NCBI GenBank assembly: GCA_043811005.1
Contig: JBDRNO010000006.1
Location: 1 to 15,986, forward strand
Direction: 5' to 3'
Origin: JBDRNO01 sp043811005
GTDB taxonomy: Bacteria; Bacteroidota; Bacteroidia; NORP154
DNA: 15,986 nucleotides
Below, one piece after another: positions 7,212-14,865 of the stretch (its first letter is position 1; each line of letters starts with the position of its first letter). Made by a program: the position numbers and the translations under genes. The notes below the pieces were generated by a model. The model did not search any database and was not told the DNA's origin. It saw nothing but the letters and a program-made list of their open reading frames with translations.

Positions 7212-8450
7212 TCACGGAAGCGTAACACTCCCATTAGCAGTACATCCATTGGCATCTGCCAATGACACCGTATATGTTCCGTCACATAAACTGGTTTGGA
7301 ATTGGTCGGTATAGCCATTAGACCAAATCATAGTGAATGGAGGCGTCCCGCCTTGCGGGAAAAGGTAAGCATAGCCCGAGCATAGACAAGGACATGGTGT
7401 TAAACCCCCTGAAGTGTTTGCAACAAGAACTGCAGGTTCGTTGACTGTTACACCGGCATCAGCAGTATCAGTGCACCCGTCAATATCAGTAACATAAGGA
7501 TAATAAGTTCCGCCACATAAACCGTTTGCTGTTGTGCCTGCTTGCGAACCGGGATCATCCCATTGATAAGTATAAGGAGTAGTACCACCTGAAGCAATTA
7601 TTGTAGCAGAACCATCACAATCACCAAAACATGTGACACCGGTTGATGACACAAAATTAAGAACAAGTGGGGGAGTGGGATTGCAATTGTTGTTCATTGA
7701 GTTTATCCATGCTTCATTTGCAGCGTTGTTGGGCGTACCGGGTGTTTGGTCGGTACCGGCACTGCCAACAACCCAGTTTGCCTGGTTAAAAGGATCATCA
7801 TCAACAGCATTGGTCATATACATAACATCACCGGCTGCACTGCCGGCAAAGTAAATATCCTGCATTTCGTCATTATTGCCCCATCCGATCGAAAAATAGG
7901 GCGCTGTAAGGTTATTCGGATCAACAACCTGGTATGAATCACTCGTATTTGCCATACTGGTTGTTGACCACCCACCTCCATTAATGAAAGTAATTGATAA
8001 GTAAGGCACAAAACCACTGGAGTTAGGTTCGGTAGTATTTCTATCAAACAAGTTACTGCTGGCGGGTATGACATAAGCACAGTCTCCGTTAGCGTCAGTC
8101 AGATCGTCAGCAGGTAAGTCAGGATTTTGGTCACCATTATTATAAATAAGAATTATAGTTCCTGCGGGAATGCACTCCCAAAATAAGTCATAGGAAAAGC
8201 GCATACAACCCGCGGCTATTCCCTGTCCTGCGCCAACAGGACTGTCGTGCCAGCCATTATTGTCATCGAAAATCCATCCACGCAGGTCAACACAGGAGTT
8301 GCATGTCCCATCACCAATGACTAAAATTTCAACATATTCCTGTGAGCCGGAAGGACCTTGGGAAACTTCATTTATAACGAATTGCGCATAACCTGGATAA
8401 GTGATAAAAAAGATTAAGAGAAGAATAATATACTTGTGTATAGAGTTCAT
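7212..8450 (-). CDS. Secreted lamin-tail and SprB-repeat protein, abrupt C-terminus
   Basis: A 412-residue extracellular protein. It starts with a signal peptide (hydrophobic 8-18, cleavage near YAQ at 21-23). A lamin-tail-like domain follows (FVINEVSQGPSGSQEYVEIL, about 24-245, ending in TPGTPNNAANEAWIN). Two SprB-type repeats come next (about 274-337 and 353-411), each with paired Cys, a GGT-P motif and GTY-V-DANGCT-type endings. Proteins of this kind are surface adhesins exported by the type IX system and normally finish with a sorting domain. Here translation stops at GSVTLP, exactly at the end of the second repeat, with no sorting domain. No continuation is visible in another frame, and the convergent LolA-like gene ends 40 bp away. 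It is either a 3'-deleted gene or a short variant secreted another way. Confidence 0.75.
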   Translation of the reverse strand: MNSIHKYIILLLIFFITYPGYAQFVINEVSQGPSGSQEYVEILVIGDGTCNSCVDLRGWIFDDNNGWHDSPVGAGQGIAAGCMRFSYDLFWECIPAGTIILIYNNGDQNPDLPADDLTDANGDCAYVIPASSNLFDRNTTEPNSSGFVPYLSITFINGGGWSTTSMANTSDSYQVVDPNNLTAPYFSIGWGNNDEMQDIYFAGSAAGDVMYMTNAVDDDPFNQANWVVGSAGTDQTPGTPNNAANEAWINSMNNNCNPTPPLVLNFVSSTGVTCFGDCDGSATIIASGGTTPYTYQWDDPGSQAGTTANGLCGGTYYPYVTDIDGCTDTADAGVTVNEPAVLVANTSGGLTPCPCLCSGYAYLFPQGGTPPFTMIWSNGYTDQFQTSLCDGTYTVSLADANGCTANGSVTLP

Positions 8451-8747
8451 TAGTCCCTAAAAAATGTTATTATTGACAACTTTGTTATTATTCAACAAAG
8501 CAGTCCATGTTAACGATATAATTATTGCGTATAAAAAATTTATTTTAATATAGAAACTTCAAAATCCAAAATAAATCAAAAACCCAACTGAAATGTAAAA
8601 AATATAAAACTATATTAAAGTAAGACGTTTAAATAGTTATATGGGTTGCTTTCTATCAATATAATTTTTTTTAATTAATTTACGAAGTTAAGTTCTTTAT
8701 TAGTGGTAATTCGTGTAATTAGTGGCAAAATTTACAAAGCGATGTTC
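8451..8747. other. AT-rich spacer with repeat motifs
   Basis: A 297-bp spacer with no credible gene. Bases 8451-8660 are very AT-rich and should hold the promoter of the SprB-repeat gene, but no convincing -33/-7 pair is seen. Bases 8665-8698 hold a full copy and 8729-8748 a partial copy of a ~30-bp motif also found at three other minus-strand spacers. Between them is a TTAGTGG-type unit (8700-8726). The decamer GTTAAGTTCT (8687-8696) is repeated inverted at 8750-8759, across the stop codon of the upstream gene. Confidence 0.6.
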
Positions 8748-9908
8748 TCAGAACTTAACTCCATTCTCATTAAAAACAGCCAATCCGAAATTAGTTCCCA
8801 TCCATATATTTCCCTTTTTATCTATGGCAATGGAAGTAACTGCATATGAGATCCCCGTGCCGGATATCTGATACGATATCCATTTGTTCCTATCAAGTTG
8901 AGCCAGACCACTATCAAAGCTTCCTGTCCAAACACTTCCATCGTTATCTATTGCAATTGAGATAACATTATTATCAGGAATTCCGGAGTTGGAGGTTTTG
9001 TATACGACCCAACCCCGGCTCTCTTTGGGAAGGTTAGTACCTTCAAATTTTGCCAATCCCCCAGAATAAGTACCTATCCATATATTATCTTTTTGATCTA
9101 TTGCGATAGATATTATATAATCATCAGGCAAACCCGAATTTCGTATATTATAGACAGTCCAAAATGTTCCGTCATACTTTACAAGTCCACCGCCAAAAGT
9201 TCCGATCCATAAATTTCCGTACTGGTCTGAAGTGATTGAATTAATAATATTACAGGGCAATCCGGAATTAATGGTGTCATAAACCAACCATTTCAAACCT
9301 CCCTCTGAACCTGAACCCCATGATGTGGAACTGAGTTTCACTAATCCTTGGTCCGTACCAAACCACTTTGTTCCACTATCATCGACATGAATAGTTTTAA
9401 CTGAATTACTTGGCAGGGGAGAGTTCCTCATTCTATAAAAAATCCATTTTGCAAGCGATGAAATTTTATCAGGATTAAATGTACGATCTTCAATTGTGTA
9501 TTTATAAAAAGGGAGACCGGAATTGTACATAATAGAAGATTCGGATATAAGAAGTTTTGGTGCTCCGTCCTCCGGTGTGGCTGTCCAGATATCTCCGCTC
9601 GGGTCTATGGCTATTGATCTGACTGAAGTGTCATTCATCCTGCAGTTCTTTTTGTTATAAACGATCCAGTTTTTCCCGTCAAATCTTGTTAAACCAAAAT
9701 CGGTTCCGATCCACTTATTCCCTTCTTCGTCTATTGTAATTGAAAGAACATTATTGTTAGGTAACATCGAGTTATAGGAGTTATAGATGATCCATTTGGA
9801 AGAATTGGCATTTTGGGCTTTTACGCAAGGAATTAAGGAAGCGGAATAATGTATTATAAGGAAGTAAGCGATCAAATGCCGTGAAATAGAAGAAATAGAA
9901 TTATGCAT
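8748..9908 (-). CDS. Secreted seven-repeat two-component-regulator propeller protein
   Basis: A 386-residue exported protein with a signal peptide (hydrophobic 11-27, probable cleavage after VKA). It contains seven repeats that each open with Trp, at residues 39, 81, 155, 207, 250, 300 and 343. The repeat pattern is W-VY----NSGLP-N-V-SI-ID--GN-WIGT--GGL--FDG, the Reg_prop motif (PF07494) found in the periplasmic part of hybrid two-component sensors. Seven copies suit one closed seven-bladed beta-propeller. The second repeat is followed by an insert of about 35 residues. No membrane helix, kinase or sorting domain follows, so this is a stand-alone propeller, perhaps a ligand- or surface-binding protein. 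The last codons overlap an inverted decamer, and the protein ends within the last repeat without further domains. Confidence 0.82.
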   Translation of the reverse strand: MHNSISSISRHLIAYFLIIHYSASLIPCVKAQNANSSKWIIYNSYNSMLPNNNVLSITIDEEGNKWIGTDFGLTRFDGKNWIVYNKKNCRMNDTSVRSIAIDPSGDIWTATPEDGAPKLLISESSIMYNSGLPFYKYTIEDRTFNPDKISSLAKWIFYRMRNSPLPSNSVKTIHVDDSGTKWFGTDQGLVKLSSTSWGSGSEGGLKWLVYDTINSGLPCNIINSITSDQYGNLWIGTFGGGLVKYDGTFWTVYNIRNSGLPDDYIISIAIDQKDNIWIGTYSGGLAKFEGTNLPKESRGWVVYKTSNSGIPDNNVISIAIDNDGSVWTGSFDSGLAQLDRNKWISYQISGTGISYAVTSIAIDKKGNIWMGTNFGLAVFNENGVKF

Positions 9909-10004
9909 GGATTTTGGTATTTATAGCTGGCACTTTAAAAGCTGTTTTTATATTTTTTCTTGCTAAATTTCCGTCAACCTGCGGATAAAGAACAGCAATG
10001 AATT

Positions 10005-10070
10005 TTTTAAAAACTTTGCGGTACTTTGCGTTCCGATAGCTATCGGGACGGGATTGCGAGAGATACACTG
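10005..10070. repeat. CTTTGCG-type repeat interrupted by a CCGATAGCTATCGG palindrome
   Basis: The flanks ACTTTGCG and GCGAGAGA match the array at 12105-12135, but here the unit is split by the perfect 14-bp palindrome CCGATAGCTATCGG (10033-10046), extendable to 20 bp with one G-T pair. The palindrome looks inserted into the older repeat. The remainder of the 220-bp spacer 9909-10128 shows nothing else recognisable. Confidence 0.55.
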
Positions 10071-10128
10071 TCTTGCAGCCAATATTTGAACGGTTGAAAA
10101 TAATTACATTTATTTCTGCAATTTAGTA

Positions 10129-11919
10129 CTAAAAGCTATACTTGTTATCATCTATCAGTTTATCAGCTATTCTTCTTCTTGCTTCTTTTACGTTTACACC
10201 GGCAACAAGTATGTAATTCCTGAGTCCTTTTAATAAAAGATCCTGCTGATCACTTTCAGCAAAAGAATAAATAGCTTCCCGTCCTGATAAATTGATCTTT
10301 CCGGCAGTGTCATAAACAAATACATCTACGATATCCTTATAAACATCTATGTTATCCTTAATTTTAAGTCCTTCCAGTTTTTCAACCCTTGCAATTAATG
10401 ATTCAGCGACATAAAGCTCTGTGATTATATCGGAAATATTGTTGAGTATTTCCTGCTCAAACAGGAGTTTTCTCTGGAACTTCTCTGAACATGATTTGAT
10501 AAGCATTAATGCTGCTTTTTTGAAATTTCTGACATATTCCCTTTTCTCTTCATAGTAGTTTTCATTTTCAATGGGTTTCGGAAACTCAGGAAGTCCTGGT
10601 AATTCATCCATTACGGCATTTGCATTTCCAAACAGGTCAAAATCACCTTTCATGGCGCCTTTCATTGCCGTATCCACCACTAATAACCTATTAATTTCAT
10701 TTGTTCCTTCAAATATCCGGTTAATTCTTGAATCACGATACGATCTTTCAACTTCTGTTTCAGCGGAGAATCCCATTCCACCATGGATTTGTACTGCTTC
10801 GTCAACAATATAATCCAGGGCTTGAGAACCAAAAAGTTTCAGAAGTGCACATTCTACAGCAAAATTACTTGCACCTGCAATATTAGCTTTATCTTTATCC
10901 ATTCCTTCCCCGCGATATCTTTGAATAGCATTATCAATATCATAGCTTGCCCTGTAAGTTGCTGATTCTGTTGCGAAAACTTTAATCACCTGTTCGGCAA
11001 GTTTATATTTGATTGCACCGAAATTAGCGATCTCAGTGCCAAATTGTTTCCTTTCATTGGCATAATTTACAGAATGGGTTATTGTTGCCTTTCCTGCACC
11101 TATTACATTTGCAGCAAGCTTGATACGACCAATATGAAGTATGTTAAGAGCGATCCTGAACCCTTCACCTCTCTTACCAAGTAAATTATTTACAGGAACT
11201 TTCACATCATTATAGAATATTTGTACTGTTGAAGATCCTTTGATACCCATCTTTTTTTCTTCAGGACTAAAAGAAACACCCGGATAATCTCTTTCAACAA
11301 GAAAAGCGCTTAATATACGGTCGTTCTCGATTTTAGCAAATACTGTCTGCAATTCCGCAAAACCTCCATTAGTTATCCACATTTTTTGTCCGTTCAGGAT
11401 ATAATGCTTTCCATCTTCCGTAAGTATTGCCTTTGTTTTTCCTGAATTTGCATCAGAGCCGGCATTTGGTTCTGTAAGGCAGTATGCGGCAGCAATTTCC
11501 CCGGTTGCCAGTTTGGATAAATATCGTTGCTTTTGTTCATCGTTCCCGTAATATAAAAGAGGCATTGTTCCAATACCGGTATGTGCCATAAAGGCGACAG
11601 AATATGAATTGGATGCTCCAATTGCCTCGGAAGCACGCATAGCAGTAAGAAATGATTGATCAAATCCACCATATTCCTCCGGTATAGTTATCCCTAATAA
11701 ACCCAGTTCACCGGCTTTGGAGATCAATTCACGCATTAAGCCGGGTTCATTGGAATCTATCTTATCCATAATAGGTATTATCTCGGCATTAAGGAAGTCT
11801 TTACATGACTGGGCAATCATATTTTGTTCTTCGTCAAATTCTTCGGGAATAAAAATTTTCTTGGCAGAAATATCCCTTACAAGAAATTCTCCGCCTTTTA
11901 GCGCTTTAGTATCTTCCAT
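10129..11919 (-). CDS. Acyl-CoA dehydrogenase with long C-terminal extension
   Basis: An FAD enzyme that forms the 2,3-double bond in acyl-CoA, the first step of beta-oxidation. Family motifs are YCLTEPNAGSDA (146-157), GQKMWITNGG (177-186, flavin site), QIHGGMGF (377-384) and RIFEGTNEINR (401-411) with the catalytic glutamate at 404. At 596 residues it exceeds the ordinary 380-residue dehydrogenases. The extra ~175 C-terminal residues make it resemble the very-long-chain/ACAD9-like group, which uses such an extension for membrane contact or dimerisation; electrons would pass to ETF. It sits 284 bp after the phosphopantetheinyl transferase gene, separated by a GxxExxY remnant and a possible promoter. 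Membership in the ketosynthase/ACP cluster is therefore uncertain. Nearby ETF or thiolase genes are not in the window. Confidence 0.93.
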   Translation of the reverse strand: MEDTKALKGGEFLVRDISAKKIFIPEEFDEEQNMIAQSCKDFLNAEIIPIMDKIDSNEPGLMRELISKAGELGLLGITIPEEYGGFDQSFLTAMRASEAIGASNSYSVAFMAHTGIGTMPLLYYGNDEQKQRYLSKLATGEIAAAYCLTEPNAGSDANSGKTKAILTEDGKHYILNGQKMWITNGGFAELQTVFAKIENDRILSAFLVERDYPGVSFSPEEKKMGIKGSSTVQIFYNDVKVPVNNLLGKRGEGFRIALNILHIGRIKLAANVIGAGKATITHSVNYANERKQFGTEIANFGAIKYKLAEQVIKVFATESATYRASYDIDNAIQRYRGEGMDKDKANIAGASNFAVECALLKLFGSQALDYIVDEAVQIHGGMGFSAETEVERSYRDSRINRIFEGTNEINRLLVVDTAMKGAMKGDFDLFGNANAVMDELPGLPEFPKPIENENYYEEKREYVRNFKKAALMLIKSCSEKFQRKLLFEQEILNNISDIITELYVAESLIARVEKLEGLKIKDNIDVYKDIVDVFVYDTAGKINLSGREAIYSFAESDQQDLLLKGLRNYILVAGVNVKEARRRIADKLIDDNKYSF

Positions 11920-11963
11920 TTTATTGCCTATTTTATTAGTATCGGAATTTCAATATTATTTCT

Positions 11964-11979
11964 TCCGCCAACTGGCGGA
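11964..11979. repeat. TCCGCCA/TGGCGGA palindrome
   Basis: Two 7-bp arms separated by AC form a compact GC-rich palindrome beside the GxxExxY remnant, 45 bp upstream of the acyl-CoA dehydrogenase start. It interrupts the CAAAGGACGCC array much as CCGATAGCTATCGG does at 10033. Confidence 0.6.
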
Positions 11980-11995
11980 CAAAGGACGCCAAGAA

Positions 11996-12110
11996 TTATA
12001 AATTATTGACTATTCTTGTAATACCCTTTTTTATTAGATTTACATTGAAATTAACAAGTAATCCTAATTTTAAATCAGTTAATTTTAAGTATGTCATAAA
12101 TATTCTCTTT
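11996..12110 (-). pseudogene. GxxExxY family protein, C-terminal remnant
   Basis: From the Met at 12097 the frame reads MTYLKLTDLKLGLLVNFNVN and continues IKKGITRIVNNL to a TAA at 11998-11996. YLK, GLL-NF and GI-RIVN form the conserved C-terminal end of GxxExxY proteins (PF13366/TIGR04256). Everything before it, including the GxxExxY motif, is missing; upstream codons come from a CGCAAAG-type array. The fragment lies between inverted repeats CAAAGGACGCCAAGAA (11980-11995) and TTCTTGGCGTCTTTG (12114-12128). It is too short to be a working protein. Confidence 0.72.
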
Positions 12111-12137
12111 GCGTTCTTGGCGTCTTTGCGAGAGACA

Positions 12138-12169
12138 TTTTTTAATCAACTTACAAAGTTATGTTCTAT
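12138..12169 (-). promoter_or_regulatory. Recurrent ~30-bp motif with -7-like TAACTTTG
   Basis: On the minus strand the motif reads AGAACATAACTTTGTAAGTT followed by GATTAAAAAA. TAACTTTG (12161-12154) fits TAnnTTTG. It could drive the acyl-CoA dehydrogenase gene from about 230 bp upstream. No TTG is found at the standard distance, so it may be an interspersed motif rather than a promoter. Confidence 0.35.
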
Positions 12170-12203
12170 AGCTCAAAGGCTGTAAAGATAAAATTTTATT
12201 AAT

Positions 12204-12599
12204 TTATTTCAATAAAACAACTTGAAACATCACAAAATCATTATTGTATTCAAACGATGAATCAATTTTATTACAGTTTTGACTTAAAAAAAGTTTTTTG
12301 GCATAACCGCTTAACCTGATGTTATGTTGAGTTAAATTATCTTTTTTTAGGAATAGTAGTTCAATTTCTTTCCATAATATGGGGCTGTTCGTCCAGCTCA
12401 CACCTAATGCTTTAAATACGGCTTCTTTACAGGAGAATCCAAGCGGGAAACAGATACTTTTATTAAATGACAGATTGATTTTTATTTCCTGGTTGGTAAA
12501 TACATCTTTAATAAGGGGTGATAATGAAATGTGGGTTTGTAAATGCTTTTTAAATCTGTTTATTTCTTCAATATCTATACCACACCCAAATATTTTCAT
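12204..12599 (-). CDS. AcpS-like 4'-phosphopantetheinyl transferase
   Basis: This enzyme loads the phosphopantetheine arm from CoA onto the serine of a carrier protein. The 131 residues match the small AcpS type. Visible motifs are GCGIDIEEINRF (5-16, metal-binding Asp9), FTNQE (34-38) and FSCKEAVFKALG (55-66, Glu59). The C-terminal part is divergent: the usual S-L-S-H region is replaced by SSFEYNN (114-120). This suggests a cluster-specific enzyme rather than the housekeeping AcpS. Its likely client is the carrier protein encoded 250 bp upstream on the same strand. The ATG at 12599 has a weak A-rich leader; the Met opens the conserved GIDI beta-strand, so the start is well supported. Confidence 0.85.
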   Translation of the reverse strand: MKIFGCGIDIEEINRFKKHLQTHISLSPLIKDVFTNQEIKINLSFNKSICFPLGFSCKEAVFKALGVSWTNSPILWKEIELLFLKKDNLTQHNIRLSGYAKKLFLSQNCNKIDSSFEYNNDFVMFQVVLLK

Positions 12600-12660
12600 G
12601 GTTTTATATCGTTCATTTGTAATATGTAATGGTAAGTGATAAAAAAGGCCCTTTGGGGAA

Positions 12661-12786
12661 AATTTCAGTTTCTCGGTTTTCAGTTGTCGGTTTCCAGTTT
12701 ATCAGTTATCAGTTTATCAGTTGTACAGCAAAGAACCGACTGACTGAATAACCGTCAACCGATAACTGACAACTGATAAGCCGAAA
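12661..12786. repeat. Imperfect long stem-loop of TTATCAGTT units
   Basis: The left arm (12698-12723) repeats TTATCAGTT and TATCAGTT. The right arm (12755-12780) is nearly its reverse complement, ending AACTGACAACTGATAAG. The arms could form a long imperfect hairpin with a loop of about 30 bases in the spacer between the ACP and AcpS-like genes. It contains no reading frame. Confidence 0.6.
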
Positions 12787-12813
12787 TAATCAATGATAAA
12801 TTATCGTTGACAT

Positions 12814-12834
12814 ATCCGCCTATATTTGGCGGAT
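12814..12834. terminator. ATCCGCC/GGCGGAT hairpin after the ACP gene
   Basis: Seven-bp perfect arms enclose TATATTT, 14 bp past the ACP stop. A T-run follows only on the plus strand, where no gene is upstream; on the minus strand the run lies before the hairpin. It may end or protect the ACP transcript, but it could equally be an interspersed palindrome like the one at 11964. Confidence 0.35.
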
Positions 12835-12848
12835 GATTTTTTAAGAAC

Positions 12849-13154
12849 CTAATTTATATTAATGATGTCATTCTCATGTTCAATGATCAGCATTTGCATG
12901 TCTATTAATTCTCCAATTGTTTCAACGGGATTTTTAACAGAGTATTTACCAATGGTTTTGAGTTCTATATTTAAATCATATTTTTTCTTGAATATTTCAA
13001 TTAGTTCAAGGAACATCAAAGAATCACCATCAAGGTCTTGAATAATACTGGTATTGTCATGAATCTCTGAGATGTCAACTTCACATTCTTCTGCAAAAAA
13101 ATCATAAACGATATTTTTTACTTCGATTCTGGTTTTATCTGTTATTGCTGCCAT
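12849..13154 (-). CDS. Acyl carrier protein
   Basis: A 101-residue acidic carrier protein. The phosphopantetheine site is DLDGDSLMFLELI with the modified serine at residue 45, followed by a helix-rich C-terminal half. The open frame extends upstream to 13235, but those codons run into the preceding gene and read as a hydrophobic stretch. The ATG at 13154 (MAAITDKTRIE) gives a normal ACP N-terminus and leaves 43 bp after the upstream stop. The variant DGDSL differs from the DSLD or DSLE core of housekeeping fatty-acid ACPs, suggesting a specialised carrier. Its neighbours are a FabF-like ketosynthase upstream and an AcpS-like transferase downstream on the same strand, so it probably holds the growing acyl chain for that ketosynthase. 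Confidence 0.88.
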   Translation of the reverse strand: MAAITDKTRIEVKNIVYDFFAEECEVDISEIHDNTSIIQDLDGDSLMFLELIEIFKKKYDLNIELKTIGKYSVKNPVETIGELIDMQMLIIEHENDIININ

Positions 13155-13197
13155 GGTTGTTGAAATATTAGTAACTACATTTATTTCAAAAAGAGAT

Positions 13198-13545
13198 TTA
13201 ATAATAAAAATGAAAGCTATAATCCCATTGATCATTTATTTTTATAATATCCATTTCATAATAAATGGCATTTTGCAAACTAATCATTATATTATGCTTT
13301 TTTGAGAGTCCTCCTTCATATAGTTCAAAATATAAAGGAACTCCATCACGTTCAACAAGTCTTCCTTGGGCAAAATCGATTGCAGTAAATACTTTTTCAT
13401 CTCCATTAGGGAAATGTAAAATGTATTCAACTTTACTGCCCTTCTGGGAGCGTGCTATTGAAAGTTTTAATTCAGTTATAAAATCAGCAGAGAAAACTGC
13501 ATTAAAAGTAAAAATGGCAAGTAAAATTAAAATTAACTTTTTCAT
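13198..13545 (-). CDS. Small exported protein of unknown function
   Basis: I do not recognise this family. The 115 residues start with a clear signal peptide (MKKLILILLAIFTFNAVFSA, cleavage after 18-20) and a mature part of about 95 residues with many aromatic and charged residues and a likely beta-rich fold. There is no lipobox cysteine. An AAAGG lies 7 bp before the ATG, one of the few Shine-Dalgarno-like sites in the window. It sits between the ketosynthase (60 bp upstream) and ACP (43 bp downstream) genes in the same direction, so it is probably co-transcribed with them. An exported protein inside a cytosolic acyl-chain module suggests the product is moved to or acts at the envelope, but this is inference. 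Confidence 0.65.
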   Translation of the reverse strand: MKKLILILLAIFTFNAVFSADFITELKLSIARSQKGSKVEYILHFPNGDEKVFTAIDFAQGRLVERDGVPLYFELYEGGLSKKHNIMISLQNAIYYEMDIIKINDQWDYSFHFYY

Positions 13546-13580
13546 AATTTGCCTTTCGTTTGATTGGTTAATAATTTAGT

Positions 13581-13607
13581 TAATTAATGTGCGAAGTTAT
13601 GTACTTT
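13581..13607 (-). promoter_or_regulatory. Recurrent ~30-bp motif, copy between ketosynthase and exported-protein genes
   Basis: On the minus strand: GTACATAACTTCG followed by an AATTAATTAA stretch. TAACTTCG is one base from TAnnTTTG. It begins at the ketosynthase stop and ends about 36 bp before the next start, a plausible internal promoter position. Confidence 0.35.
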
Positions 13608-14826
13608 AATCTTCATATTTTTTCATAACAAGAGTAATATTATGTCCGCCAAAGGCGAAAGAATTTGAAATCGCACAATCAATAGTGTGTTTTCGCGAAT
13701 TATTTGGAACATAATCCAGGTCTAATTCAGGATCTTTTGTGTCAAGATTAATAGTAGGAGTTATAACATTATTTATTATACTTAAAATAGTTATTATTGC
13801 TTCAATTACGCCAGCAGCTCCGATAGTATGACCTATCATTGATTTTGAAGAAGAGACAGGAATCTTATCAGCTAAATCGCCAAATACTTTTTTTATTGCC
13901 ATGGTTTCATATTTATCATTGAGAGTAGTTGACGTACCATGGGCATTAATATAATTAACAGCTTCTTTTTTAACATTGGCATTTTTTAATGCTAATTCCA
14001 TTGTTTCAGCCATTCCTTCTCCATCTTTCATTGGCGCCATGATATTATATGTTTCACAGGTAATACCATAATCAGCTATCTCTGCATATATTTTAGCATT
14101 TCTTGCTTTGGCTGATCGTTCTGATTCTAATATTAAGATACCTGCACCTTCTCCGATCACAAAGCCGTCTCTGTCTTTGGAAAACGGTTTGCTTGCTTTT
14201 TCAGGATGTTCGTTGTCAGTTGAAATTGCATAAAGCTCATTAAACCCTTCTATTTCTTCAGGATTAATAATGGAATCTGCACCTCCTGTAATGATCATAT
14301 CAGCCCGGTCGTTTTTAATCAGATCATAAGCAATACCAATGGCATATCCAGAGGAAGAACATGCAGATGCTGTTGTGAAATTAGGCCCTCCAAGTCCGTA
14401 TTCAAGAGCTATCCAGGCAGACATGGCATTACTCATGCTTTTGATAATAGTGTTTTTTGATGTAGTGTCTTTTTCAATGCTGCTGTTCCCTGTGTTTACA
14501 ACTCCAAGAACAACTCCGCATCTTTTATTATTAAATTCCTCAAAGTTAATATTGCTTTGTTCAACAGCTTTTTTTGCGCAAACAAAGCACATCCGTGTAA
14601 CCCTTGTCATTTGCTTTGCAAGCCGTTTTTTTATGAAGCTTTTTGAGTATTCTTCAAATTCATCGGGAACTTGTGCTGCAATTTGTGTTAAATTATTTGA
14701 TGGGTCAAACAACGTTATTCTTTTCACTCCGCTTTTTCCCTTAACAAGGTTACTCCAGGTCTCTTCCGCATCAATACCAAGCGCGGTAATCATATTATAT
14801 CCGGTGATTACGACTTTTTTGCTCAT
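13606..14826 (-). CDS. FabF-like beta-ketoacyl-ACP synthase
   Basis: A condensing enzyme that extends an acyl chain on ACP by two carbons. The 406 residues match KAS II (FabF) length. The Cys-His-His triad is complete: Cys156 in TTASACSSSG, His296 in NAHGTSTTLND and His333 in SKSMIGHTIGAAG, with the supporting Lys328. The glycine-rich ending SNSFAFGGHN (387-396) is also standard. It has a near neighbour SDR upstream and an ACP downstream, and a dedicated phosphopantetheinyl transferase follows. No malonyl transferase, dehydratase or enoyl reductase is in view, so it may borrow these from primary metabolism. It could serve a special lipid or polyene-type pathway rather than bulk fatty-acid synthesis; the genome's main fabF would be elsewhere. 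Confidence 0.92.
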   Translation of the reverse strand: MSKKVVITGYNMITALGIDAEETWSNLVKGKSGVKRITLFDPSNNLTQIAAQVPDEFEEYSKSFIKKRLAKQMTRVTRMCFVCAKKAVEQSNINFEEFNNKRCGVVLGVVNTGNSSIEKDTTSKNTIIKSMSNAMSAWIALEYGLGGPNFTTASACSSSGYAIGIAYDLIKNDRADMIITGGADSIINPEEIEGFNELYAISTDNEHPEKASKPFSKDRDGFVIGEGAGILILESERSAKARNAKIYAEIADYGITCETYNIMAPMKDGEGMAETMELALKNANVKKEAVNYINAHGTSTTLNDKYETMAIKKVFGDLADKIPVSSSKSMIGHTIGAAGVIEAIITILSIINNVITPTINLDTKDPELDLDYVPNNSRKHTIDCAISNSFAFGGHNITLVMKKYED

Positions 14827-14865
14827 TTTATATTTTATCGTATAGGAATTTTAATGTTTTTTTTT

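Noticed and set aside
7064..7318. Minus-strand frame as a frameshifted end of the SprB-repeat protein
   Set aside because: Past the stop it encodes no sorting-domain pattern and runs antisense into the LolA-like gene, so a simple frameshift does not restore the protein.
13155..13235. Upstream extension of the ACP frame
   Set aside because: These 27 codons overlap the end of the preceding gene and give a non-ACP hydrophobic stretch; the Met at 13154 fits the family.
14339..14845. Plus-strand open frame of 168 codons with hydrophobic stretches
   Set aside because: Antisense to the ketosynthase gene, whose catalytic triad is intact; the hydrophobicity follows from the complementary codons.
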